A stretch of 64,000 bases of DNA from Streptomyces paludis (GTDB taxonomy: Bacteria > Actinomycetota > Actinomycetes > Streptomycetales > Streptomycetaceae). How positions within the stretch are numbered: the first letter of the stretch is position 1; each line of letters starts with the position of its first letter. The DNA is taken from assembly GCF_003344965.1 (NCBI RefSeq), contig NZ_CP031194.1, positions 3,534,001-3,598,000 of the forward strand, given 5' to 3'. The translations under genes were made by a program, and so were the position numbers. Under the pieces are notes generated by a model. The model was not told the DNA's origin. It worked only from the letters and a program-made list of their open reading frames with translations, and ran no database searches. This document shows, in pieces, positions 47,096 to 56,793 of this stretch.

Positions 47096-47890
47096 TCAGT
47101 GCGCCGGGCGCGTCGGCACGGCCCGGCCCGGGTGGACCGCGAATGCCAGGGCCGTGCCCAGGACGTACGCGGCGACCGTCACGGTCCAGGCGGCCAGGTC
47201 CGGCATGTGCCGGCCCCACAGCGGGGCGGCTGAGTTGTCGATGGCCGCGATCAGTACCACCGCGCCCGCCACCAGGGCGACCGTGGTCCCGAGGCCGCGG
47301 CCGGTGGCACGCAGCGCCCAGCCCAGTCCGTACCCGAGGGCCAGGGAGAGGATGCCGCTGACGGTTCGGGCCACCGGGCCGGAGTCCGCCGCTATCGCCT
47401 TGAGGAAGAAGGCGGTAAAGGCCGCGACGCCGGCATATACCGCGGGCAGCAGCAGGTTGTTCGCATCGCCCGGGAGCAGGGCAGAATCGCGTCCCGGCCG
47501 GGCGAGCGCCGCCACCAGGCAGCTGCCGGCCACCATCAGCACGGCCGCGAACAGCCAACTGGTGGGCCACAGCCCGTCGAAGCCGTCCGCCTCCGGCTCG
47601 TGCGTGAGGTAAGAAGCCAGCAACAGCGCGGAGGGAACACCACCGACAGCCGCCATGGCCACGCCGGGCCGGTCGGTGAAGCGGCCCACCGTCGCGGCCA
47701 GCCCCACCAGGATCAGGATGAAAAGACCGACGCCCCACCATGTGTGGCCGGTGGTCAGCGTGTCCGAACCCGGCTCGACCGGAACGTTGGCGCGCGGGTC
47801 CCAGGGCATCAGCAGGAGGTAGGCACCTGCGGCTAGGGCGGCGGCGGCCGGGGCGGCCACGCGGGAGGCGGCGGGGCTGGTGCCGTTCAT
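47096..47890 (-). CDS. Polytopic membrane protein downstream of the Rhs-type toxin (possible immunity)
   Basis: 264 residues from ATG 47890 with CAGGAGAC upstream. About eight helices, e.g. RVAAPAAAALAAGAYLLLMP, GVGLFILILVGLAATVG, SWLFAAVLMVAGSCLVAALA and TTVALVAGAVVLIAAI. No recognised transporter motif. It is the next gene downstream of the PLA2-domain Rhs protein, same strand, 167 bp away, the position where immunity genes of polymorphic toxins lie. A terminator sits between them, so it would need its own promoter. Immunity is an inference. Confidence 0.7.
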   Translation of the reverse strand: MNGTSPAASRVAAPAAAALAAGAYLLLMPWDPRANVPVEPGSDTLTTGHTWWGVGLFILILVGLAATVGRFTDRPGVAMAAVGGVPSALLLASYLTHEPEADGFDGLWPTSWLFAAVLMVAGSCLVAALARPGRDSALLPGDANNLLLPAVYAGVAAFTAFFLKAIAADSGPVARTVSGILSLALGYGLGWALRATGRGLGTTVALVAGAVVLIAAIDNSAAPLWGRHMPDLAAWTVTVAAYVLGTALAFAVHPGRAVPTRPAH

Positions 47891-48006
47891 GAGGGTGTCT
47901 CCTGAGAGTGAAGGAAGAATTGAGAGGGAGAGCGAAGGGGGGGGCTGACGGCCCCGACGCTCGGAGGGGACTACGGGTGGGCTCCGGTGTGCCGGATACA
48001 CCCCCT

Positions 48007-48041
48007 GCCCGGGGGAACGCCTTACGGTCGCTCCCCCGGGC
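48007..48041 (-). terminator. Terminator of the Rhs-type gene
   Basis: 10-bp stem GCCCGGGGGA / TCCCCCGGGC with a 15-base loop, 17-51 bases beyond the stop of the large gene. Confidence 0.65.
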
Positions 48042-48057
48042 GGGTGAGGTCAGCGGT

Positions 48058-51000
48058 TCAGAAGAAGGCGCTGTCTCCGAACTTGTTGACCGCATACCAG
48101 AAACCGTAGGCAGCGCCGTTGCACGCCTTCTCGGGCAGGTACATTTTCGGCTCGCAGATCCGCTTGTTCATATCGTATTTAAAGCGCGAGTCGATCCGGT
48201 CCTTGTTGTGCCGCGTCGTGCGCTTCTGCTTCTGGTAGTTCCGATAACCGAAGTCGTGCCGGGCACAGGGCCAGTAGAACTGGCTGCTGTAGTACGCCAG
48301 TGAAGGCCCGATGACGATGTAGCTGTACCACGGGGCCGAGCAGCCGTCGTCCTTCCAGATCAGGTCGGTGCGGTGGCCCTTCCGCTTCTTCTCGTCGCGG
48401 AAGGCCCACAGGCCCCGGTCGAAAAGCCAGTAGTCGGTGGCCGAGGCCTTCGAACCGCCGGGCGAGCCGTACGCGGTGATCCTCATCGGCTCGGAGAGCG
48501 GGGCCGCCGCACAGCCCATGCAGAGGGCGAGTTCGCTACCGGAACCGGTGACCTCCTGGCCGCTGAGCTGGTCGGCGAGGGCGGAGCCGGAGAGCTGGCC
48601 GCCGTCCTGCACGAGGAGGGCGCCGGTGCCGGGGCTGTACTGGATCTGGCCCTCGTTGGTGGCCTCGTTCAGCTCGATCGTCACCGAGCCGTCCGCGTCG
48701 ATGGCCGCGATGCCGTTGAGTTCGTCGACCTCGGTGATCAGGGTGCGGGTGATACCGGCTGTGCCCTGGGTCCAGACCAGCTGGTCGGCCTCGTCGTAGT
48801 GGAACTTCTGGGTGTCCGCGACCGTCCAGAGCCCGCCCGAGCCGGTCTCGATAACCGCGCCGCGCTTACGGCCCGCCGGGTCCAGTGTCCAGGTCTGGCG
48901 GCGGTCGCCCACCGTCTGGCGCTGTTGCTGGTCGTTGGCGAAGTAGTCGGTGGTCAGTCCGTCGGGTGAGGCGGTCAGACGGCTGCGGCCGTCGTACACG
49001 TAGCCCGCGTCCACGATTCGGCCGGCCGAGTCGTAGGTGTGGCTGGTGGCGACACCCGTCGAGGTCGGGCAGCCGGTCACAGCGTTGCCGGTGGCCGAGG
49101 CCTCGCTCTTGCGGGTGCCGTTGGCGTTGTAGGTGTAGGTGTAGAGGGCGCAGTTGCCGGAGCCGTCCTGCGCCTCGGTCGCGCTGCGTACGAGGCGGCC
49201 TCCATTGTCGTAGGCGTTGACGGCGACCGTCAGGCCGGCCCGTTCGACCGTCTCCTTGTGTACCGAGGTGGTGCCGTTGCTGGCGAAGAAGGGCTCGGTC
49301 TGGCCGGTGAGAGTGTAGGTGCGGGCGACCGCTTCACCGTTGGGTGCGTTGGTCTGGCGCATCGTGATCCCGCCGGGCAGCTGTTGGCTGATCGTGAGGG
49401 CGTCGCCGTCGTACACGTTGGTGAAGACGCCGGCTGCGGAGTCCGTCACCTTGGTCGCCAGGCCCCGGGGCTCAGCGGTGGAGTCGTACTCGTAGGTGGT
49501 CGTGTACGGGGCGGAGCTCGCCGTCCGCACGGTCCGGTTCAGCGCGTCGTACTCGGTGGACGTGGTGGCGCCTTCTGCGTCGGTGTACCTGATCAGGCGG
49601 CCCAGCGCGTCGTAGGCGTTGGTCAGGGCAGCGCCGTCCGTGGTGGACGTCTTGGCTATCTTGCCGTTGCCCGCGTTGTAGGTGGTGGTGCTCTCCTGGA
49701 CGGCCGCTCCGGCGTTGCCGGTGATGGTGGTCTTCTCCGGGCGGCCCGCCGTGTCGTACGTCGTCACGGTCGTGCGGGTGGTGCCGTTGCCGGTTTCGGT
49801 GACCTTGGCGATCTGGCCGTGCCGGTCGTACTCGGTGACCGTGGTCAGCCCCGCGGTCGGGTTGCCGTTGGTGCCGCTGATCGCGGCGGCCGGGGCAGTC
49901 TTGCAGACCAGGTCGGCCCATTCGGGACGGCTGGAGCAGTCACCCGTGCCACCCGCCGTCCAGTACGTGGTCACGAACGATGAGGCGTCGGTGCCGCTGC
50001 CGGCCGGGTTGGTGGTCAGCGTCGGACGGCCCATGGAGTCGTACTGGGCGGAGCGGGTCAGGGACAGAGCGCCCGGGTCCTCCGTCTTGGAGGTGGGCAG
50101 GCCCTTGTCCCAGTCGTACGCGGTCGAGTTGGTACGTACGTCGACCTCAGCGTAGCCAGGGACCTGCACGCCGGTCATCTCCTTGGTGACCTGGTGGTTC
50201 ACCTTGGCGCTGCCGTTGGTGGGCCGGCCCTCGTCGTAGACGATGCGGGTGTGCTCGCGGGCGGGGAGCTCGCTTTCCGCCGAGACGGCCGGGAGCCCGC
50301 CGGTGGCGGGCAGCGGGGCGGAGACGCCGGTCAGCTTGAGCGGGCCCCAGGCCTCGATCTCACTGACGCCGTCCTTGCTGTACACGCTGGTGGCGGACAG
50401 CAGGTTGGCCCGCTCGGCGGTGGGCAGCGTGGCGATGCGCAGAGCGTCCAGCATCTCGGTGGCGCCGGAGGCCGTGCCCAGGGCCAGCTCGCGGTTGGCC
50501 GCGGTCAGTTCGCTGACGACGTTGCCGAAGGCGTCGTACTCGGTGGTGGAGATGTGTCCGCCGGGCTGCGCGGTGTTGACCTGGCGGCCGGAGGCGTTGG
50601 TATAGGTGATCGCGGCGCGCTGGTAGGCGGTCGCCGTCAGCTGGTCACCGCTGTGAGAGGCAGGCATCTGGTCGGAGGGGAAGACGGCGGTCGCGTCGGT
50701 CGGAACGTCGCGCTGACCCCAGTCGCCGACCTGGGTGGCGCTCATGCCGTATGGGGCGTTCGTACCGGTCAGCGGGACGTCGTAGACGATTCCGGTGGTC
50801 GCGGTGCCGTTGGTCAGGGTCGCCGAACCCTGCGTGAGGGTGGGGCGGGAGGCCTTGACGAGCATGCCGCCACCGGCCACGGGCGAGGCTCCGGCCGTGG
50901 CGTACGTGAAGGCCCAGGGCAGCACACCGGGCTCGGTGAACTTGGTGACCCGGCCGGCCGCGTCGTACTCGTACTCGGTCTTGAGCTCCGACGGCGTGCG

Positions 51001-54000
51001 CGGGTCCCACATCTGGCGCAGGCGGCCGTCCTGGTCGTACAGGTACGACACGACGTTGGTCACGGTCGCGGCGGTGGCGCCGGGGCCGGTGGCCCACAGG
51101 CGGATGCCGGAGACGCGGTTCGCGTAGTTGCCGAGTGTGCTGGTGGTGGCGGTGGTGGCTGGCGCGTAGAGGTACTCCAGGACGCGGCAGCCCTTGGTGG
51201 CCGGCGTGACTTTGCAGATGTCGACGGAGACGGCGCTGGTGTGGGTGACCAGGTACTTGGGGCGCGATACCTGCTTGGCGTTCTCGGTGACGACTGTGGA
51301 GAGCAGATAGGTGCTGGGGTTGGCCGGGTCGTCGGTAGGACGCGTGGTACTGGAGAGCTGCCAGGCGTCGGTGCCGGTCGGCTTGGTGAAGGTGCTGATG
51401 ACGCCGGATGTGTCGGTCAGCGTGTACGAGCCGTTGGTCTGCTTGGCGAGGGTGAGGCCCTCGGCTCCGGGCTCGGGCTTCCAGCCGCCGGTCGTGGTGG
51501 CGGTAAAGCCGGTCCGCTTGCCGTCGCCGTCGGCAACGGTGGCGAGGGCAGTGCCGGTCTCGTGGACCGTGGACCACTTGCTGCCGGTGGCCGCCAGTTC
51601 CAGACCGGAGGACCACTGCGGGCCGAAGATCGCGGACTGGCCGGCTGCCTGGGAGCCCTGGCTGGGGCGGCGCGAGGAGGCGGTGCGGGTGATGGACATT
51701 CCGAAGACGGTGGTGTCGGTCGCGCCGAGCACGAAGTCGCCGGTGAGCGCGTTGAGGCTGCCGGGGCCGACCGGGAGCTCGGGGGCGGCGCCCGCGATAC
51801 GGTCGACAGTGATGGTATTCGCAGGAGAGTTGTCGGTGGCAGTGCCCGCGGTGAAGACCGCGCGGATGTCCACGGGCCCGTCCTCGGCGAGGGTGTCGGT
51901 GATGTTCCAGGTCAGCGAGGCGGGCTTGCCGTTGATGGCCGGCGCGGGCCATGAGGTGAGTGCGGTGCCGTCAGCGGTTCGTGTGACATCCGCGACCGGG
52001 ATATCGCCCCAGGTGTCGGTGTCGCCTCGCCGATACTGATAGCGGGCGGCCGTGTACGTGGTCTTGCCTTCAGAGGTCAGCTCCAGCCGCCGTGCCGGGC
52101 GGTCGCCGTCGTTCGGCGCGGTCAGCGACGCACCGGAGCCGGCGTAGAAGACGTATGCAGTCGCGGCTGAGACGTTTCCGGCCCTGTCGCGGGTCCTGAC
52201 GCTGATCGTGTGCTTGCCCGCCCGGAACGTGATGGTGTCGGTCACCGCGGCACCAGTGGTGGCGTGGGTGCTTGCGGAGCCGCCGTCCAGGGTCCACACC
52301 ACCGACGCGGTATCGGAGGGCGGCGGGGTGAATGTGAAGTCCCCGGTGAAATCCCCGTTCTCATCCGGCGTGCCCGTCCACGTGTTGGCCGGAAAGTCGG
52401 TCGAGGCGATGGATGTCGTGCTCGGGGCGGTGGTGTCGACTGTCAGGGTGCTCCACGCCGACCAGGCGCTGCCGTCTGTGCCGTCATGGGACAGAACCCG
52501 CCATTTGTAGGCACCTTGCGCCAGGACCGGAGAGGTCCATGAGAACGTGGAACCGGAGGCGACCTGAGCGGAGTCACCCGAGGTGATCATGGCGGTACCG
52601 GCAGAGTTCCAGACCTCGAAATGCCCGTACAGCTTGTTGCCGTCGGCATCAGATGCCTTTGCCTGCAGCGTCGGCGTCGTGTCATTGGTCGCCGCACCCG
52701 TGACCGGGGCGACCACGGTGGGCTTGCCCGGGTAGGAGTTGTACGTGACGGTCAGCTTGGGCGCGTAGCCGGAGGTGGTGTAGTTCGCCGAGCGGAAGCG
52801 CCGCCAGCTGGTGGAGTCGTTCTGGTCGGCGCTGCGGATACCGATGCCGTAGTTGGCGGCTCCGTTGGCCCAGTCCTGGACCATGGCGGTCATAGTCCAG
52901 TTGGACCAGTTGGCCGGGCAGGATGAGTTGTAGCCCCAGTGCCCGGTGTTGGTCGCCATGTTGACCGTGGTCAGCGTCGGCTCGGAGCCCCAGACAATCG
53001 CGTGGGAGTCCCAGGCGGATGTCACCCGGCGTGCCGTGGTGCTCGCACCTGTGGTGGCGCAGGTGGCGGAGTAGTAGTTGTACAGCGACATCGTCGCACC
53101 GGTGATGTGCTTGCCCGAGAACTTCGACACGTCGAACCTCAGGTAGGTGCGGGCCACGTGCGTGCCGGCGTCGTAGGAGCCCGATTTCAGCTCCTGCGAG
53201 CCGACCTGCGAGTCGAGGTAGTCCGGGTACTGGATCCAGGTGTCCGTGGTCACCGCGAGCGTCGAGGTGGGGTCGACCGTCACCGGATAGGTCGCGGTGG
53301 CCAGGAACTCCGGGGCCGGGGTGAGGACGAGGGTCTGTGCGCCGTCGTCGGCCGTTTCGATCTTCGTGTCGACCGGGGCCTGGTGCTCGGATTCACCGGA
53401 GGCGTCGTTTTTGGTCGCATCCCACATCATCGGCGCTGATGCCTCGGCCACCAGCTTCCCGCCGGAGTCCTTCAACAGCAGGTGCCCGGAATCTGCCTGG
53501 GACAGCTTCAGCCCGTCCAGGTCAAGCGGGATCCGGTAGGAGACCGCGTCATCGGGGGCCTTGTCCAGGACTACGTTCTGGGAGAACCCCTGGGCCAGCG
53601 CGGTGACCGTCAGCTTCTGGCCGCCGCCCAGGTCGTAGGACGCGGTGCTGTCCTTCACCGTCGGCGTGGGGAGCTTGTCCTCCCAGCCCAGGCCGAAGGA
53701 CTTGTCCCCCTTGGACACCGACGCCAACTGCTTGTCACCGCCGTTGGAGACCGCAATGTCAGCTGACGTGGCCTCCGGCGTCAGATTGGCGCCGGTGTCG
53801 GACAACGACGTATCGATGTCCTGCCACGCGCCGTCCCGCTTTACCCGGATCGGCTCTGCGTAGGACTCAGTCTGCGACTCACCGCTCGGCAACGCCCAGG
53901 TCGTCGAATCCGCCGCCCGCTCCGACAGCACCTCGATCTTCCGGTCCTGCAACCGTGCCATCAACAACGCCGACGCCACATCGGTCGCCTCCGCGCGTCC

Positions 54001-54207
54001 CAATGGTTTCTCCGACGCCGACGTCATGGCAGCGGAGGATTCGTCGGTGGCGGCTATGGCCTGCCCAGTCGATTCCACGATCAGGGCTGTCTCGACAGCC
54101 AGCAGCAGGGACAGCGCTCCCGCTATCTGGCGCAGCCGTCTGTCCGCACGAGGTGCGGTGGACGATCTGAGCGGGCCGGGGGGCCTGCTGGTCAACCAAG
54201 AACCCAT
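48058..54207 (-). CDS. Secreted Rhs/YD-repeat polymorphic toxin with DNRLRE domain and C-terminal phospholipase A2-like domain
   Basis: 2049 residues from ATG 54207 (AAGGAGA upstream). Signal segment at about 25-60 (RLRQIAGALSLLLAVETALI). The DNRLRE adhesin-type domain lies at about 285-490 (TDTWIQYPDYLDSQVGS, then RTYLRFDVSKFSGKHITGAT and GIGIRSADQNDS). A fibronectin-like stretch follows (TDTTAPSTTSIAS region). Rhs/YD repeats fill about 1000-1850 (YDAAGRVTKFTE, YDRHGQIAKVTE, YDALGRLIRYTDAEGATTST, YDSAGRIVDAGY). The last ~100 residues form a prokaryotic PLA2-like domain: DGCSAPWYSYIV, then CARHDFGYRNYQK with the catalytic His-Asp pair, and a C-terminal cysteine pair. The Rhs shell probably encapsulates a phospholipase toxin. 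The canonical PxxxxDPxGL cleavage motif is not seen. Confidence 0.9.
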   Translation of the reverse strand: MGSWLTSRPPGPLRSSTAPRADRRLRQIAGALSLLLAVETALIVESTGQAIAATDESSAAMTSASEKPLGRAEATDVASALLMARLQDRKIEVLSERAADSTTWALPSGESQTESYAEPIRVKRDGAWQDIDTSLSDTGANLTPEATSADIAVSNGGDKQLASVSKGDKSFGLGWEDKLPTPTVKDSTASYDLGGGQKLTVTALAQGFSQNVVLDKAPDDAVSYRIPLDLDGLKLSQADSGHLLLKDSGGKLVAEASAPMMWDATKNDASGESEHQAPVDTKIETADDGAQTLVLTPAPEFLATATYPVTVDPTSTLAVTTDTWIQYPDYLDSQVGSQELKSGSYDAGTHVARTYLRFDVSKFSGKHITGATMSLYNYYSATCATTGASTTARRVTSAWDSHAIVWGSEPTLTTVNMATNTGHWGYNSSCPANWSNWTMTAMVQDWANGAANYGIGIRSADQNDSTSWRRFRSANYTTSGYAPKLTVTYNSYPGKPTVVAPVTGAATNDTTPTLQAKASDADGNKLYGHFEVWNSAGTAMITSGDSAQVASGSTFSWTSPVLAQGAYKWRVLSHDGTDGSAWSAWSTLTVDTTAPSTTSIASTDFPANTWTGTPDENGDFTGDFTFTPPPSDTASVVWTLDGGSASTHATTGAAVTDTITFRAGKHTISVRTRDRAGNVSAATAYVFYAGSGASLTAPNDGDRPARRLELTSEGKTTYTAARYQYRRGDTDTWGDIPVADVTRTADGTALTSWPAPAINGKPASLTWNITDTLAEDGPVDIRAVFTAGTATDNSPANTITVDRIAGAAPELPVGPGSLNALTGDFVLGATDTTVFGMSITRTASSRRPSQGSQAAGQSAIFGPQWSSGLELAATGSKWSTVHETGTALATVADGDGKRTGFTATTTGGWKPEPGAEGLTLAKQTNGSYTLTDTSGVISTFTKPTGTDAWQLSSTTRPTDDPANPSTYLLSTVVTENAKQVSRPKYLVTHTSAVSVDICKVTPATKGCRVLEYLYAPATTATTSTLGNYANRVSGIRLWATGPGATAATVTNVVSYLYDQDGRLRQMWDPRTPSELKTEYEYDAAGRVTKFTEPGVLPWAFTYATAGASPVAGGGMLVKASRPTLTQGSATLTNGTATTGIVYDVPLTGTNAPYGMSATQVGDWGQRDVPTDATAVFPSDQMPASHSGDQLTATAYQRAAITYTNASGRQVNTAQPGGHISTTEYDAFGNVVSELTAANRELALGTASGATEMLDALRIATLPTAERANLLSATSVYSKDGVSEIEAWGPLKLTGVSAPLPATGGLPAVSAESELPAREHTRIVYDEGRPTNGSAKVNHQVTKEMTGVQVPGYAEVDVRTNSTAYDWDKGLPTSKTEDPGALSLTRSAQYDSMGRPTLTTNPAGSGTDASSFVTTYWTAGGTGDCSSRPEWADLVCKTAPAAAISGTNGNPTAGLTTVTEYDRHGQIAKVTETGNGTTRTTVTTYDTAGRPEKTTITGNAGAAVQESTTTYNAGNGKIAKTSTTDGAALTNAYDALGRLIRYTDAEGATTSTEYDALNRTVRTASSAPYTTTYEYDSTAEPRGLATKVTDSAAGVFTNVYDGDALTISQQLPGGITMRQTNAPNGEAVARTYTLTGQTEPFFASNGTTSVHKETVERAGLTVAVNAYDNGGRLVRSATEAQDGSGNCALYTYTYNANGTRKSEASATGNAVTGCPTSTGVATSHTYDSAGRIVDAGYVYDGRSRLTASPDGLTTDYFANDQQQRQTVGDRRQTWTLDPAGRKRGAVIETGSGGLWTVADTQKFHYDEADQLVWTQGTAGITRTLITEVDELNGIAAIDADGSVTIELNEATNEGQIQYSPGTGALLVQDGGQLSGSALADQLSGQEVTGSGSELALCMGCAAAPLSEPMRITAYGSPGGSKASATDYWLFDRGLWAFRDEKKRKGHRTDLIWKDDGCSAPWYSYIVIGPSLAYYSSQFYWPCARHDFGYRNYQKQKRTTRHNKDRIDSRFKYDMNKRICEPKMYLPEKACNGAAYGFWYAVNKFGDSAFF

Positions 54208-54701
54208 CACATCTCCTTCATCGGATCTCCTTGAGAGATCAATGGCGAGAGATCTACAGGCTCTGCATAGGCGGCGACCAGGTCTTGTCCATGGGATGGA
54301 TCGCGATCGCCTCACCCAACGCCGAGAAAAACACCCAGAATAACCCGATTTAATCGGTTGAATTTCCGGTATGTCCTTATGGGTATGAGAATGATCCACC
54401 TTGCGTTAGTGAAACGTTCATCCTCAAACTGAACGGGCGCTGTCAGCCAGCTGGTGACCTTGGGTGAGGCGCGCTGACGGCGCTGCCTTGTGCTGAGGTG
54501 CGGCTGGCACTGGGTGAACAGGCCGTGTTCGGGCTCGGTGAGGATCCCGCGGATGGTGAGGTGGTTGAGCTTGGAGTGCCCTTCATCCTCCGTGAGCCGG
54601 CGCTCGTACCCGCTGTGGACCCGCACCGACAGAGCACCGCAGGCTGGCATCCCGCCCCGGTCACGCAGGCCCGTGCCGCCACCCGCACTTCGCCCCCGAA
54701 C

Positions 54702-54884
54702 GGCCCCACGTTCGTCGTCCGCTGGCGTGCAGCCGGCGCCCGGAACGGCAAGCGGGAGTCTGAGGTGTTCGACGGCCTCCCGTCCGCTGAGAAGTTCCGT
54801 GACCTCGTGAAGGCGCACGGGGAGCACTGGCCGCCAGAGTGGAACCAGGGCCGCGGTTTCGTTGCAGACCGGCGCCGGAAGGAG
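54702..54884 (+). pseudogene. N-terminal fragment of a second tyrosine integrase
   Basis: Translation GPTFVVRWRAAGARNGKRES, EVFDGLPSAEKFRDLVKAHG and EHWPPEWNQGRGFVADRRR aligns closely with the N-terminal arm-binding part of the integrase at 28598-28790 (FTVMWRAGGARGRKQESEVF and on). There is no start and no catalytic domain. It marks a second integration event or a rearrangement 3.4 kb inside the right boundary. The rest of 54208-55268 holds no supportable gene. Confidence 0.78.
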
Positions 54885-55268
54885 ACGGCAACCCTACTGT
54901 GCTGGGTTGGTGAACCGCCGGCTCACCATCGAGGGATCTCATCACAAGCTGTCCGGAGATGCTGTCACGGCAAGCGCGGCACCATCCACACGGATACCAC
55001 GATGGGATGGTGGATAGAACTATCTCGGCGCGCTCGGCCTGGTTCCTCAACGCCATCGTGCTGTTGAACGCACGCTTACGCGTGGGCCGTCCGCCTGCTC
55101 GGTGAATTCCGGGTGAGCGAACTCACTTGTCGCAACATTCGAATCCGGCGCCTGGACGCAGCGCCTTAGTTGGCGCCATCGAGCGTTGAGTGATCAGGAC
55201 CGCGCAACGGAACCAGTCCCCCAGAGCCCGGCGTCGTGTTTGGTGTTCGTGATTCCTTAAGGGGCATT

Positions 55269-55421
55269 GTGGAAGCTGATCCGCCGTGGTGGGCCATCAT
55301 TGTGATTTCAGCCGGGGCGACGGTGGTCCTTGGAACCGTCCTGCTGTCTGTGATCGCCGTAGTCGCTCTCGGAGCAGGCTGGGCGAGGAGGAGATACAGC
55401 GGGCCGGCTCGGCGCCCCTGA
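55269..55421 (+). CDS. Possible single-helix small membrane protein
   Basis: 50 residues from GTG 55269, with AAGGGG just upstream; GTG 55236 is also possible. VEADPPWWAIIVISAGATVV then LGTVLLSVIAVVALGAGWAR forms one long hydrophobic segment with a basic end. No homologue recognised. Confidence 0.4.
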   Translation: MEADPPWWAIIVISAGATVVLGTVLLSVIAVVALGAGWARRRYSGPARRP

Positions 55422-55475
55422 CAGAGTTGTCGGCAGGGCATCTGAGGCTTAAAGGGCAGGCTGAAACGTCAGGCG

Positions 55476-56408
55476 TCATGTTCGCCGGTCAGGCGTATCG
55501 ACGGCTCTGATCAGCTCGGCGAGTTCCGAGGCGGTGGGCCGGTCGTCGGCATGCCCCAGGAGGATCGGGCGGAGCGTGTTCTGTAGCGCGGGCCACAGGG
55601 GTCTGTCGTCGAGGGGGAGCCGTCGGCTTGCGATGACGGCGCGGAGTTCGGCGCAAGTGAGCCGCGTCGGGTCGATCCCTCCTGCCCGGTAGTCGAGTGG
55701 CCAACGGGCCGTGACACAGGACCACAGAGTTCCGGCCAGGGCGTAGACGTCGGAGGCTGCGGTCGTGGGAACGGGATGTTCGGTCACGGCGAGGCGGGCG
55801 GACAGTTCTGGTGCGACGAGGTGGGGGATGCCGCCTCTGAAGGTGGCCTCCGGGGTGGAACCCGGCCGTAGCGCCCATGAGAGGTCGATCAGCCTGACCC
55901 CGTGGTCGGTGAGGACGCCGTGGTCGGGTTGCAGGTCGGAGTGGACCCACCCCATGGTGTGCAACGCGGCGACAGCCCGGCACAGGCCGTCGGCCGCTTC
56001 CAGCACGCCCGGCCGGTCGTGAGCGCCCTCGCGTACGGACCTGAAGACTTCCCAGACGGATGGGCCGTCCAGCCACGGGGTCACGAGCCACCCCGAGGCT
56101 TCGTCCTGCCCGGAGACCACCCCGTAGCCGGGCAGCAGGCCCAGGGTCTCCGCTTCCCGCGCGGTCACTGTCCGCACGTCCCCGTATCCGGCCTTCACCG
56201 CCACGGACCGGCCGGCGAGTCCGGTGGCCTTCCACACCGCTGCTCCACGTCGGTAGGTGATCTCCGTGAGTGCGACCGGCCCGCCGCAGGCGGTCTCCGC
56301 CGCCGCTCGCGCTTCCGCGGGGCAGGCCGGGAACCGGTCCGTGACCGCGCCGTCGTCCCAGGGAGCTTCGCCCAGGTGGTCGCTGCCTTGTTCCGTAGGC
56401 CCGATCAT
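55476..56408 (-). CDS. Protein kinase-like (aminoglycoside phosphotransferase-fold) protein
   Basis: 310 residues from ATG 56408 with AGGAAG upstream. Kinase fold: RRGAAVWKATGLAGRSVAVK (ATP lysine in VAVK), LVTPWLDGPSVWEVF (hinge), catalytic loop WVHSDLQPDHGVL (H-x-D present, with the usual Asn replaced by His) and LIDLSW in place of DFG. The loop change suggests altered or lost catalysis. No membrane helix. Divergent from the P450 gene across 385 bp, so it may regulate or serve the P450/peptide unit; this is inferred from position only. Confidence 0.75.
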   Translation of the reverse strand: MIGPTEQGSDHLGEAPWDDGAVTDRFPACPAEARAAAETACGGPVALTEITYRRGAAVWKATGLAGRSVAVKAGYGDVRTVTAREAETLGLLPGYGVVSGQDEASGWLVTPWLDGPSVWEVFRSVREGAHDRPGVLEAADGLCRAVAALHTMGWVHSDLQPDHGVLTDHGVRLIDLSWALRPGSTPEATFRGGIPHLVAPELSARLAVTEHPVPTTAASDVYALAGTLWSCVTARWPLDYRAGGIDPTRLTCAELRAVIASRRLPLDDRPLWPALQNTLRPILLGHADDRPTASELAELIRAVDTPDRRT

Positions 56409-56793
56409 GTTCTTCCTGCTTCCCAGTAGAAAATACCCACAGAATGCCCCCGATCGTCGCGTCAGTAATTCTCCAGCGGTCGCGGAGATTGAAGGGGTGG
56501 TTGCCCCGAAGTGGCACGCTGATTTACCGCTCACCGTTTGCTTTTGGAGTGTGCCCGCGCACGACAAGCGCACCGTGCGTGTGAACGGCGTTGCGCGGCG
56601 CTCCTCCCGGCCTCCTCGCTCCGCACGCGCTCCATCGCGCCCCCTGTCGGAATGTATGACCTCACGAATTCGCCGGGTAGTTATTCGGGTGTCGAAGGCT
56701 GGGCTTACGTGCCGCGATCCGGAGCCCCCGGACGTGTGCGGCGCGCTCGCGCATGGGACCACTGGCGAAACGACTCCCAGAGAGCGGCATTCC

